A stretch of DNA of 64,000 nucleotides from CAZYVU01 sp964651435 (GTDB taxonomy: Bacteria; Desulfobacterota; Syntrophorhabdia; Syntrophorhabdales; CAYQXL01): NCBI GenBank assembly GCA_964651435.1, contig CAZYVU010000005.1:44717-108716 (forward strand). The letters run 5' to 3'. Positions 1 to 7,643 of this stretch are shown here, in pieces; positions within the stretch are counted from its first letter, which is position 1; each line of letters begins with the position of its first letter. Position numbers and translations under genes: made by a program. The notes beneath the pieces are model-generated. The model was not told the DNA's origin. It ran no database searches and saw only the letters and a program-made list of their open reading frames with translations.

Positions 1-1
1 C

Positions 2-319
2 GGTGGAAACGACGGTACCGATCTGGTAATCCCCGTCATTGGCCAGGCGGCAAAGCGGCTCGTCGGCGGGGGTTCCCTGTATCTTTATCTGAACAGCATA
101 GCAAACGGGCCCAGGGTGATGGACCTTTTTTCGCGGCTTTTTGACGTCGCTCTCCTTGCCGAAAAGAAACGCTACTTCACCCGTCAGGAGTTTGACTCCC
201 TTGCGCCCGCCATGTTCGCCCATCTTCAGGCGCTGAAGGAAAAAGGGATTGCCTCCTATTTCGAGGACGACGACGGCCTTTTTTTCATGGCCCGTGTTTA
301 TGAAGGAAAAAGACGATGA
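2..319 (+). CDS. C-terminal end of a methyltransferase-like protein (5' end outside window)
   Basis: The reading frame is open from the window edge, so this is the tail (about 105 residues) of a longer gene. The visible part has the pattern of a late beta-strand of class I SAM-dependent methyltransferases: a hydrophobic strand, a helix with AAKRLVGGGSLYLYLNS, and then a mixed tail. The stop codon overlaps the ATG of the deacetylase gene in an ATGA arrangement, so it probably belongs to the same transcript as the deacetylase, ATP-grasp and glycosyltransferase genes. The SAM-binding motif itself lies outside the window, so the family call rests on the resemblance of the end only. Confidence 0.5.
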   Translation, partial: GGNDGTDLVIPVIGQAAKRLVGGGSLYLYLNSIANGPRVMDLFSRLFDVALLAEKKRYFTRQEFDSLAPAMFAHLQALKEKGIASYFEDDDGLFFMARVYEGKRR

Positions 320-1089
320 ACGTCCCGTGGGTCATTATTAATGCCGATGATGTGGGGCTTTCGGCGGAGGTGGATGAAGGGGTTCTTGAGGTTGTCCGGG
401 CCGGAAGGGTGACCTCGGTAAGCATCTTTGTGAACCCTCCATTCCGGCCCCCGATAGGGGCCCTCAAGGACACGCCCGTGTCCATCGGTCTCCATCTGAA
501 TCTTGCCATAGGCCTTCCCTTGAGTCCATCGGGCCTGTCCGCCCTTAGGGCGCAAGACGGTCGTTTCCGGCCCCGATGGTTTCAGGATGATGGGGAATTC
601 GATGGTGACGAGATAAGGGACGAGCTCATGAGACAGCTTGAGGCCTTTCAGGTTCTGACCGGTACTATGCCCACCCATCTCGATACACACAAGCACGTCC
701 ATGCCCGGAACCGACACATCCTCGCCATGCTCGCCGGAATAGCCAAGGCCCTCGGGGTACCGCTGAGGGCCCCTGATGAGGTGGTGAGGGAGACGTTACG
801 CTCCTGGGGGGTCCGGGTAACAGACCATTTTGTAGGAGGCGTAGAGCCGTCGCCTTATTGGACGGAGGAGCGCCTGGCAACTGTGCTGGGTGACCTGCCT
901 TTAGGAGTAACGGAGATGATGTGCCATCCGGGACGGATAATGCCGGAGATGGAGGGCCTAAGGTATACACGCCAGCGTGACGTGGAGCGCCAGACCCTTC
1001 TATCGCCCCGAACGGCCCGCGTTCTCGGAAATCTGTCCCTCGCCACCTTTGTGACGGCGCCGCTTGGCGGAGAAGGCCATGGAATGTGA
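316..1089 (+). CDS. ChbG/YdjC-family carbohydrate deacetylase
   Basis: This is a 257-residue protein of the YdjC/ChbG family, metal-dependent enzymes that remove N-acetyl groups from sugars or oligosaccharides. The metal-site motifs are all present: NADDVG at residues 9-14, GLHLN with His60, THLDTHKHVH at 120-129, and MCHPG near residue 203. No signal peptide is seen, so it is likely cytoplasmic. It overlaps the preceding methyltransferase-like gene by 4 bp and the following ATP-grasp gene by 11 bp, which implies translational coupling. With a glycosyltransferase two genes downstream, a role in building or trimming an N-acetylated glycan or glycoconjugate is a reasonable inference; the substrate is unknown. 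Confidence 0.85.
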   Translation: MNVPWVIINADDVGLSAEVDEGVLEVVRAGRVTSVSIFVNPPFRPPIGALKDTPVSIGLHLNLAIGLPLSPSGLSALRAQDGRFRPRWFQDDGEFDGDEIRDELMRQLEAFQVLTGTMPTHLDTHKHVHARNRHILAMLAGIAKALGVPLRAPDEVVRETLRSWGVRVTDHFVGGVEPSPYWTEERLATVLGDLPLGVTEMMCHPGRIMPEMEGLRYTRQRDVERQTLLSPRTARVLGNLSLATFVTAPLGGEGHGM

Positions 1090-1906
1090 TATCGTCGACT
1101 ATAGTGTTTACGAAAACAAAGCAGACCTGCGGAGCGACGAGCTCCTGAGAGAGGCCCTGAAGCGGCAGGGGGTGGGAACAAGGGTCATGCGACTGACAGG
1201 GGAGGGAGTTGCGGGGTCTCTCGCGGAAAATGTCTGGCTGCGCTATGACCTGAGATCTTTACGTGACCTTTCCTTCGTTATCGGATTTGCCGGGCAGTTG
1301 AGGGCATTGGGACACCGCGTTTTTCCCGATCCCACCTCCATACTGCAGTCGGAAGACAAGTGGGCGTCCTACCTTGCCTTCAAGTCGTCGTCTGTCCCGA
1401 CATTAGATACATGCCTTTTCGGGAAAGTCACCGGCGACGAAGGTCCCGGCGTAGTGAAGCCGAGGGTGGGTTGGGGAGGCATGGGCATGCGCATCGTTGC
1501 CCCCGGGGAGATGAACAAAGGTTTGCTCGCAGAGGCCGATGGAGACCACATATGGCAGCCCTTCGTGGACCACGTCCACACATGGACCGTAGCAGCATGG
1601 GGCGACAGAAAGGCGATTCTTCTTGAGAAGCGGGCCAAGGGAAACGATTTCCGGACGAACAGCGAGTTTGGCGAGGAGGCCCGGCTCGTAGATGACCCCG
1701 GGGGTCTCGGCCTTTTGGGGCAGCGGGCCCTCGATGCTGTCGGCCTTCCAGTGGGGACGGCGGACCTCATGGAGGTGGACGGAACGGCGGTGGTGTTGGA
1801 GGTCAACTCCGCACCCTGCCTGTGGTACGACCAGCTTCCGGACCTGGACCTTGTGGGCCCCATGGGCCGTGCCGTCACGAAGTGGCTTGGTGGATTGACG
1901 GCATGA
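1079..1906 (+). CDS. ATP-grasp domain protein (RimK-like ligase)
   Basis: The protein has about 275 residues. It has an ATP-grasp layout: an N-terminal pre-ATP-grasp region, a lysine strand followed by the glycine-rich loop VGWGGMGMR, and the C-terminal metal-binding segment VVLEVNSAPCLWY with the paired Glu and Asn. ATP-grasp enzymes couple a carboxylate to an amine or thiol through an acyl-phosphate. I chose ATG 1079, preceded by GGAG six bases upstream, over an in-frame TTG at 1064. The gene overlaps the deacetylase upstream and shares an ATGA stop/start with the glycosyltransferase downstream. The product could ligate an amino acid to a sugar acid or peptide, but nothing in the sequence fixes the substrate. 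Confidence 0.75.
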   Translation: MECDIVDYSVYENKADLRSDELLREALKRQGVGTRVMRLTGEGVAGSLAENVWLRYDLRSLRDLSFVIGFAGQLRALGHRVFPDPTSILQSEDKWASYLAFKSSSVPTLDTCLFGKVTGDEGPGVVKPRVGWGGMGMRIVAPGEMNKGLLAEADGDHIWQPFVDHVHTWTVAAWGDRKAILLEKRAKGNDFRTNSEFGEEARLVDDPGGLGLLGQRALDAVGLPVGTADLMEVDGTAVVLEVNSAPCLWYDQLPDLDLVGPMGRAVTKWLGGLTA

Positions 1907-3003
1907 AGATATTGATTTGTACGCCTTACGGCATAGACGAGGCGCGGGGAAACAGCGTCGCTGCGAGACGGCTTCGGGACGGTTTTTGCCATTCCGGGCA
2001 TGAGGTGTTCGTTCTTGACCGGTGCGAAGCGGCGGGCGCCGAGGGCGCAGAAGAAAGGATCCGCACCTTTGGTCCTCACGTGGGCCTGGTCATGCATGGT
2101 TGGCGTTGCGCAGCCTACTTTCGCGCTGTCCGTACAGTGTGTGATGCGCCCGTAATCGTTTCCCTGAGAGGCACGGACCTGAACGAGATGATGAAGGACC
2201 GGGAGCGAAGGCCCACAATTAGAGAAGTCCTGGTCCGTTGTGACGGGATTGCCGTGTTCTCTCACAGGGCGCGGGAGGTGTTGGCCGGAGAGGACGAATC
2301 GTTGGCGAGGAAGACCAGGGTCATACCGAACGGGATAACCCCGCCTAAGCTGGAAGAGCAGGGATGCCTCTCGTGGGCCGGTCCCGAGGGCGGTGTCGTC
2401 TTTGTCGGCGTGGCCGGTATACGAAACGTAAAGTGCCCTTCCTGGGTGATGGAAAATCTCTCGGTGCTACGGCAGGGTGGTGCAGACATTCACTACGTCC
2501 ACGCCGGGCCGATCCTGGAGGAGGATGAGGGGAGGCGGTTTCTTAGCATATGCAGGGAGGAGGATTGGATCCACTATGCCGGGGAGCTGCCTCACGATCA
2601 GGTCTCGTCTCTTCTTCAGGCAGGCCATGTCTTTGTGTCTGCGAGCAGGAGTGAAGGCATGCCTCACTCGGTAAGGGAGGCCATGCTTGCGGGATTGCCC
2701 TGTCTGTTGTCCGATATTGAGGGGCACAGGGTTCTGGCAAGGCCGGGACGAGAGGCCCTGTTTTTCAGCGGCCAAAGGGATTTCCTCAGACAGGCTGCGG
2801 CCCTTGCCCAAAGTCCGGGCCTTCGGCAGCGTCTTGCCGAGAGGGCTAAGGTGCGGGCAGAAAGGTCTGGCCGGAACGGGAAAGAGATTGAGGCCTATCT
2901 CCGTTTCTTTGTGAGGCTTGCCAAAGGGAACGGCAGAGCAGAAGACCTAAGCGGCTGCAATGGCCGATCAGGGGGGGCGCAGTCAACAAGCCGCAGACCA
3001 TGA
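1903..3003 (+). CDS. Glycosyltransferase, GT4/GT-B fold
   Basis: This 366-residue protein has the two-domain pattern of GT4 retaining glycosyltransferases. The N-terminal half starts MKILICTPYGI with a small glycine/asparagine-rich stretch after it. The C-terminal half carries the NG linker and the SRSEGMPHSVREAML helix, equivalent to the family's EX7E nucleotide-sugar-binding motif. ATG 1903 was chosen because it overlaps the upstream stop codon (ATGA) and begins the conserved first beta-strand; the frame is open further upstream but only as antisense-like sequence. The last 25 residues are low-complexity. It is the last gene of the block, followed by about 170 bp without a gene. Confidence 0.82.
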   Translation: MKILICTPYGIDEARGNSVAARRLRDGFCHSGHEVFVLDRCEAAGAEGAEERIRTFGPHVGLVMHGWRCAAYFRAVRTVCDAPVIVSLRGTDLNEMMKDRERRPTIREVLVRCDGIAVFSHRAREVLAGEDESLARKTRVIPNGITPPKLEEQGCLSWAGPEGGVVFVGVAGIRNVKCPSWVMENLSVLRQGGADIHYVHAGPILEEDEGRRFLSICREEDWIHYAGELPHDQVSSLLQAGHVFVSASRSEGMPHSVREAMLAGLPCLLSDIEGHRVLARPGREALFFSGQRDFLRQAAALAQSPGLRQRLAERAKVRAERSGRNGKEIEAYLRFFVRLAKGNGRAEDLSGCNGRSGGAQSTSRRP

Positions 3004-3175
3004 GGGATGGGAAGAGCGAGGGCAGATAGGGGGTCAAGGCCCGTGCTTCGGAAGTTTGGCCTCTTTTTTTTTGGCATGTTTGGCCCTTGCAGGGCGTGCA
3101 GGACTGGTCACCGTAATAAAAATGGTATTGTGCCTCCCGATCGATTAATGGGCCATTCGAATTCGGAGGGGTCCC

Positions 3176-4756
3176 TCAGAGGAACTCCCGAAGTGTCCCG
3201 GCAAGTTCGTGGAGTGCTGCGTCCGTGTTGAGGCGCAGTAATCGGTGCGGAGGGAGCTCTGAAGGCTCTTCGCAGAGGCGCAACTGCTCATTAAGAATGG
3301 CCACGTTGGCGTCAGAGGCATCGGCACCATCGGCCATCCTCTCGGTGATTCGTCTTTTTAGGCGATCCTCCGGCGCATAGCAGTGCACAAAGAAAGGGTT
3401 AAGCCCCGCCCCGATAGAGGCCTCGTGAAAACGGTTCCGCTCTGCCGACTTGAGGTAGGTGGCGTCCACAATTACCGAGTCCCCGGCGCGACCATGGCGG
3501 AGTGCCCGCTCGAGGAGCGCGTCGTAGGTGTCGGCCGTCGCCGCATCCGTATAGATGCCCTGGCCGAAGGGTGCGTACCGATGGTCCCGGTGCTTCAGGC
3601 CTCTGAGATCCTTTCTAATCTCGTCAGACCTTAGAACGGTTCGCTCTCCAAAGAACTCCTTTGCAAGCGTCGATTTTCCCGAGCCGGAAAGGCCCATGAA
3701 GACGACGGGGTTAAATTTCCTCCCGTGAAACCGTATGTAGAAATGGGCCAGCGCAAAGTAGTTGTAGGCCCGCCTGCCGGCCCCGGCCCCGTCATTGTGA
3801 AGGCTTTGATCGGCCGACTGCATACTCTCCACCTTACCCCGAATGACAGCCCTCAAGACCTTAAAAAAGGTTAGGACCGGCTCATCCTCGGGCCTTAGCA
3901 GCCCATTGCCGTAGGCGCTGAAGAGCCGGGAAGAAAGGTCAAACCGGCCCCTGCACTCGAGGTCCATGAGCAGAAAAGCCAAATCCTCAAGGATGTCTAT
4001 GACGCGGAACCGCTTGTTGAACTCTATGCAATCGTAAATGATGGGCGGATCGGTGAGGCAAACGTGTTGACAGTGGAGGTCTCCGTGGCAGTCTCGGGTC
4101 CGGCCGAGGGTTTGGCGCCGGCGGAAGAGCACCCGATTACCGGCCAGGAAATCTCTGGTGTAGGTGGTTATGTCGCCGAGGCAACCCTCATCGATAGTGT
4201 GGCCGCAGAAGGGGGCGATCTGCGCAAAATTTTCTTCCGTAGCGTCCTTCAGTGCCTTGAGGGAGCCGTACGGGGCTCCCCGATAGACGGGGGCACGGGC
4301 ATGGAAGCCCGCAAGCAGGCGCCCCACCTTGTCCATGTCGCCGTACAACGGCCTTCCCTCATCAATGAGCCTGGTCAGGATGCGGTCATCGGGGATGCGT
4401 CTCATGGTGACCGCATATTCGGCCGGGCGGCCGCCGCGAGATCCCGTGAAGCTAAAGCCTCCTGTGTTGCGGTAGATTGGGGTGACGCCAAGATAGATGT
4501 GTGGGGCCAGGCGGGCGTTGAGGGCCACCTCTCTCAGGCAGTAAAAATGCCTTTTCCGCAGGGTCGTAAAATCGAGGAAGCCCAGATTTACCGGTTTTTT
4601 CACCTTATAAGCCCTATCGTCGCCAACAAAGACGTGGGAGATATGGGTCTCGTAATGGGTCAATGTAGCAGGCCGGTCGGGATAATTGCAGGGCTCGGAA
4701 AGAAACTGAAGGAGTTCCTTATCCATAGGTCCGAAATCAGCGCCATGTGCCATCAT
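3176..4756 (-). CDS. Aminoglycoside-phosphotransferase-like and P-loop kinase fusion protein
   Basis: This 526-residue protein fuses two kinase-like parts. The N-terminal part resembles the APH/choline kinase fold, with the HGDLHCQHV catalytic loop near residue 223 and a following IYDCIEFNKRFRVIDILEDL segment that supplies the metal-binding Asp. The C-terminal part, from about residue 345, is an AAA/zeta-toxin-like P-loop kinase with Walker A GLSGSGKST near 355. The two-domain arrangement is a known conserved family (COG2187 plus COG0645) whose physiological substrate is not established; it is not evidence of drug resistance. It lies 75 bp after gctB on the same strand and could be a read-through member of that operon. 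An alternative start is Met11. Confidence 0.8.
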   Translation of the reverse strand: MMAHGADFGPMDKELLQFLSEPCNYPDRPATLTHYETHISHVFVGDDRAYKVKKPVNLGFLDFTTLRKRHFYCLREVALNARLAPHIYLGVTPIYRNTGGFSFTGSRGGRPAEYAVTMRRIPDDRILTRLIDEGRPLYGDMDKVGRLLAGFHARAPVYRGAPYGSLKALKDATEENFAQIAPFCGHTIDEGCLGDITTYTRDFLAGNRVLFRRRQTLGRTRDCHGDLHCQHVCLTDPPIIYDCIEFNKRFRVIDILEDLAFLLMDLECRGRFDLSSRLFSAYGNGLLRPEDEPVLTFFKVLRAVIRGKVESMQSADQSLHNDGAGAGRRAYNYFALAHFYIRFHGRKFNPVVFMGLSGSGKSTLAKEFFGERTVLRSDEIRKDLRGLKHRDHRYAPFGQGIYTDAATADTYDALLERALRHGRAGDSVIVDATYLKSAERNRFHEASIGAGLNPFFVHCYAPEDRLKRRITERMADGADASDANVAILNEQLRLCEEPSELPPHRLLRLNTDAALHELAGTLREFL

Positions 4757-4831
4757 GGGAACAGGAAGGTGGTCTCAGCGGTCACGTGTCGCATGGGCAC
4801 TTCAATCATTCGCCGGTAGAAAGGACGCCCC

Positions 4832-5590
4832 TCACAAGATGAGGCGCTGGGGGTCCACCTCTTCTCTTAAAATCCTCAGGTCTTCCGGGGAAGGGGGCTC
4901 CGCCTTGATGGCGCGCGACACGTCAAGCGGGAAGCCGGTGCTCTCCAAGATTTTGTCCACGGAAATGCCCGGATAGTACTCGGACAGATAGGCCTCTTTC
5001 GTTGTCTCATCGAACCGAAGGACGCCCAGATTGGTCACGACGGCCAGTGCACCGCCCCGCTCGAGGCCGAGCCTCCTCCGTGAGCCCCCGCCCTTGTACC
5101 AGCCCACACTGGTAAGGTAATCAAGCTTTTCTACGAATCTCCTTTTTTCATGCTGCATGAAGGTGATGACCCCCGATGCAAAGGTGGCGACGTCGCAGGC
5201 CCCGCCACTGCCCGAAAACCGGGTTTTTGGGCAGTGATAGTCGCCAATGACCGTTGTGTTGAGATTGCCGTACCTGTCGATCTGGGCGGCACCGAGAAAG
5301 GCTATCGTATGGAGTTTTCGGTGCCCCACGATCGAAAAGGCCTCAATAAGGCCCGAGTTGAGGGCTGCCCCTGTCATGACCCTGAGATCGGAAACGGCCA
5401 TGGGAATTTCGTCAAGGGAGGGGTCGATACCGCCCGTTTCAAAGAAAACTACAGCCTTCGGTGCGTAGATGCGCTTGGCTGCCGTTGCTGCGAGCATAGA
5501 GACACCGGTGCCCGCAAAAACAATGTCACCGTTCTTAATAAACCTTCCGGCGCTAATCGCCATCATTTCGTTGTCCGTGTACTCTGCCAT
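4832..5590 (-). CDS. gctB: Glutaconate-type CoA-transferase, beta subunit
   Basis: This 252-residue subunit belongs to family I CoA-transferases (3-oxoacid/glutaconate type). The segment VVFFETGGIDP carries Glu51, at the position of the catalytic glutamate of the beta subunit of Acidaminococcus glutaconate CoA-transferase, which forms the enzyme-CoA thioester. A GSGGACDVA loop follows near residue 130. The heterodimer moves CoA from acetyl-CoA or another acyl-CoA to a carboxylic acid, activating it without ATP. It lies 14 bp downstream of the alpha-subunit gene. Which acid is activated cannot be read from the sequence. Confidence 0.85.
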   Translation of the reverse strand: MAEYTDNEMMAISAGRFIKNGDIVFAGTGVSMLAATAAKRIYAPKAVVFFETGGIDPSLDEIPMAVSDLRVMTGAALNSGLIEAFSIVGHRKLHTIAFLGAAQIDRYGNLNTTVIGDYHCPKTRFSGSGGACDVATFASGVITFMQHEKRRFVEKLDYLTSVGWYKGGGSRRRLGLERGGALAVVTNLGVLRFDETTKEAYLSEYYPGISVDKILESTGFPLDVSRAIKAEPPSPEDLRILREEVDPQRLIL

Positions 5591-5604
5591 CGTACCGACC
5601 TCCC

Positions 5605-6582
5605 TTACTTCCTGTCCAGGCCCGGCGCATAGCCGAGTATGGGGTTTGCCTTAATCTTGAAAAGCATTTCAAAGCCTATCTTATTTAGGTAGTCTTTGTG
5701 TGATTGGACGCCGAACACCCATTCGTCGAGGTATTCTTTAAACGCAACATCGTCCTCCGCCACTTTTTTGTAAAGGTTGAGGTGCTTCGGGTCGTAGTCG
5801 TAGAATGCGTATACGCCGGTGGGATGGGCCCCGTAGGGGATCTTTACGATAGCGTCGACGAAGAACGGCGGAAGCGTATTTTGGTCGGGATCGAGCCGTA
5901 TGTAGGCTCTGGGCACGATCTCTTCGCAGGTGACTATGACCGTATCTGCCGATTTCGCCTGCTCGATGTCGGCAAAGGTAAGACCCTTGATCCTTACGGT
6001 GCCGTCATCTCCCACATATTGGGCGTGCACGAGGGCGACGTCGGGGTTCAGGGCGGGCAGGAGAACCATGTTGTCCTCCTCCTCGGCAAAGGGATTCTGT
6101 ATAATGGAAAACTTTTTGCGCGCCACCTTTCTTTGTTTTCGGATTTCGGGGGCGAACCCCTCCTGAACCAGAAGATCGGAGCCCAAGCCCGATTTGGTCG
6201 GTATAAAGGGTATGCTGAGGGCGCCGGCCAAAAACCGGAGGCTCATCTGGTAATTCGAGTAGTCCTCAAGCTCTATCTCTCCCCGTTGCACGGCTTTTTT
6301 GAAGCGGATACATGTTGGAGCGTAGCGCCCGTTGCCGCCGTAAGCGATTTCAAGACGCCTTACGCACCCGGCGCCGATGAGCACGTCGAGGCCCTGGCCG
6401 TGAGAGTGGGCCACAAGGTGAATGTTCCGGATGCGCCGGCGCACGATCTCGTAGATGACGGCCATAGGATTGCGGACCACAGTAAAGCCGCCTAAGGCAA
6501 GCTGACAGCCGTCTTTAATGAACCGGCTTACGGCCTCCTCGATACTCATCAACTTGTCCTCGATTTCGGGATAAAGACCCAT
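5605..6582 (-). CDS. gctA: Glutaconate-type CoA-transferase, alpha subunit
   Basis: This 325-residue subunit pairs with the adjacent beta subunit. It shows the family I CoA-transferase pattern: an N-terminal DGCQLALGGF glycine-rich strand, HSHGQGLDVLIGAG near residue 60, and a central NPDVALVHAQYVGDDG segment. The length agrees with GctA of glutamate fermenters (about 320 residues). The gene is the tenth of the minus-strand operon that begins with the XRE-cupin regulator, although the roughly 170-bp gap separating it from aroE leaves room for a separate promoter. In context it would give the CoA thioester of the acid produced by the upstream oxidoreductases. Confidence 0.85.
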   Translation of the reverse strand: MGLYPEIEDKLMSIEEAVSRFIKDGCQLALGGFTVVRNPMAVIYEIVRRRIRNIHLVAHSHGQGLDVLIGAGCVRRLEIAYGGNGRYAPTCIRFKKAVQRGEIELEDYSNYQMSLRFLAGALSIPFIPTKSGLGSDLLVQEGFAPEIRKQRKVARKKFSIIQNPFAEEEDNMVLLPALNPDVALVHAQYVGDDGTVRIKGLTFADIEQAKSADTVIVTCEEIVPRAYIRLDPDQNTLPPFFVDAIVKIPYGAHPTGVYAFYDYDPKHLNLYKKVAEDDVAFKEYLDEWVFGVQSHKDYLNKIGFEMLFKIKANPILGYAPGLDRK

Positions 6583-6754
6583 AAGACCCCCCTTTTAGAT
6601 GGAACTGATTGAGAAACCCGCCGTGCCTTGCCCGGGCAGGGCGTTACGCGCCTTGGTGCATAAGATTGAACGATTATTGTCTTCTGTACTTTCGGCTGTC
6701 AAGACAATTCCTCCCCCGTGTTGTATACATAAGGAGGCCAAAGAAGCCTGCGAA

Positions 6755-7630
6755 CTACCCGGCATGTTGTTGGCCCCCATAAAGATACCGCGTAAGAACG
6801 TCCATCACAATGCCCTTGTCCAGTTCGGCTCCGGTCCAGATCTGAAACGCGAGCGTGGCCTGGTGGACAAGCCAGTCGAGGCCGTCCAGGACCGCGGAGC
6901 CCCTCGCTCTGGCCGCGATCAGTAGCCTCGTTTCTCGTGGCCGGTAGATGGCATCGAGGACCCTGATCCCCGACGGAAGCAGTGATTCCGGCAACGGCAG
7001 GGCGTCGATGTTCGGATACATGCCTACGGGGGTCGTGTTGACGACAATGCCGGCGCCCCCAAGGTGTTGCCTCGCCTCTTCGTCGCTTGTTGTTCCGGCC
7101 CATATGTCTGACTGCGGGTTCCTGTCCAGGAAGAAGGCCCTCAGCGTTTCGGCCCGTCGGCGGTTTCTGTTGATAATGGCGATATGCCCAGCCCCGTGCA
7201 TGATAAGCGCTGCCACAACGGCCCGGGCGGCCCCTCCGGCGCCAAGGACAACGGCCCTTTCTGACGGAGGGGTACCGAGCCTGTCGAGACAATACCGGAC
7301 GCCGGCCACGTCGAGGTTGTAGCCCTTGGTTTTGCCGTCGAAGAATACGACGGTGTTGACGGCCCCCGTCATCTCGGCGTACTCGTCCGCCTCGTCGACA
7401 GCCGAGAAGGCCGACTCTTTGAGCGGCACGGTGACCGTCATACCGCGGATGCCGAGGGCCTTGAGGCCCCTGAATCCTTCGGCAAACCGCTCTGGATGGA
7501 GGGCGAAGGGAACGAATACGGCGTTCAATCCGTTGGCCTCAAAGCCGGCATTGTGGATTGCTGGAGAGAGGGAATGGCCTATGGGATAGCCGATGATGCA
7601 GTAGACGGCCGTTTCCCCTGTCGCAAACAT
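6755..7630 (-). CDS. aroE: Shikimate/quinate dehydrogenase-like protein
   Basis: This 291-residue NAD(P)-dependent dehydrogenase belongs to the AroE family. Visible motifs are GYPIGHSLSPAIHN (residues 14-27), TVTVPLK with the catalytic Lys71, GAVNT with Asn92, YNLD with Asp107, the dinucleotide fold VLGAGGAARAV, NTTPVGM, and a C-terminal LVHQATLAF. Compared with E. coli AroE, the asparagine of the NVTxPxK motif is Thr65 and the Thr of NTD is Leu106. I chose Met at 7630, directly before the first beta-strand, 13 bp after the AOR stop codon. The usual role is reduction of 3-dehydroshikimate in aromatic biosynthesis. Its place between AOR and CoA-transferase genes suggests it may instead oxidise a ring hydroxyl in catabolism. 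Confidence 0.82.
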   Translation of the reverse strand: MFATGETAVYCIIGYPIGHSLSPAIHNAGFEANGLNAVFVPFALHPERFAEGFRGLKALGIRGMTVTVPLKESAFSAVDEADEYAEMTGAVNTVVFFDGKTKGYNLDVAGVRYCLDRLGTPPSERAVVLGAGGAARAVVAALIMHGAGHIAIINRNRRRAETLRAFFLDRNPQSDIWAGTTSDEEARQHLGGAGIVVNTTPVGMYPNIDALPLPESLLPSGIRVLDAIYRPRETRLLIAARARGSAVLDGLDWLVHQATLAFQIWTGAELDKGIVMDVLTRYLYGGQQHAG

Positions 7631-7643
7631 CGGGCAACCCGCT

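Noticed and set aside
4064..4819. 251-codon plus-strand frame
   Set aside because: It is antisense to the phosphotransferase-kinase fusion, with no motif of its own.
5704..6495. 263-codon plus-strand frame
   Set aside because: It is antisense to gctA; no recognisable domain or ribosome site.
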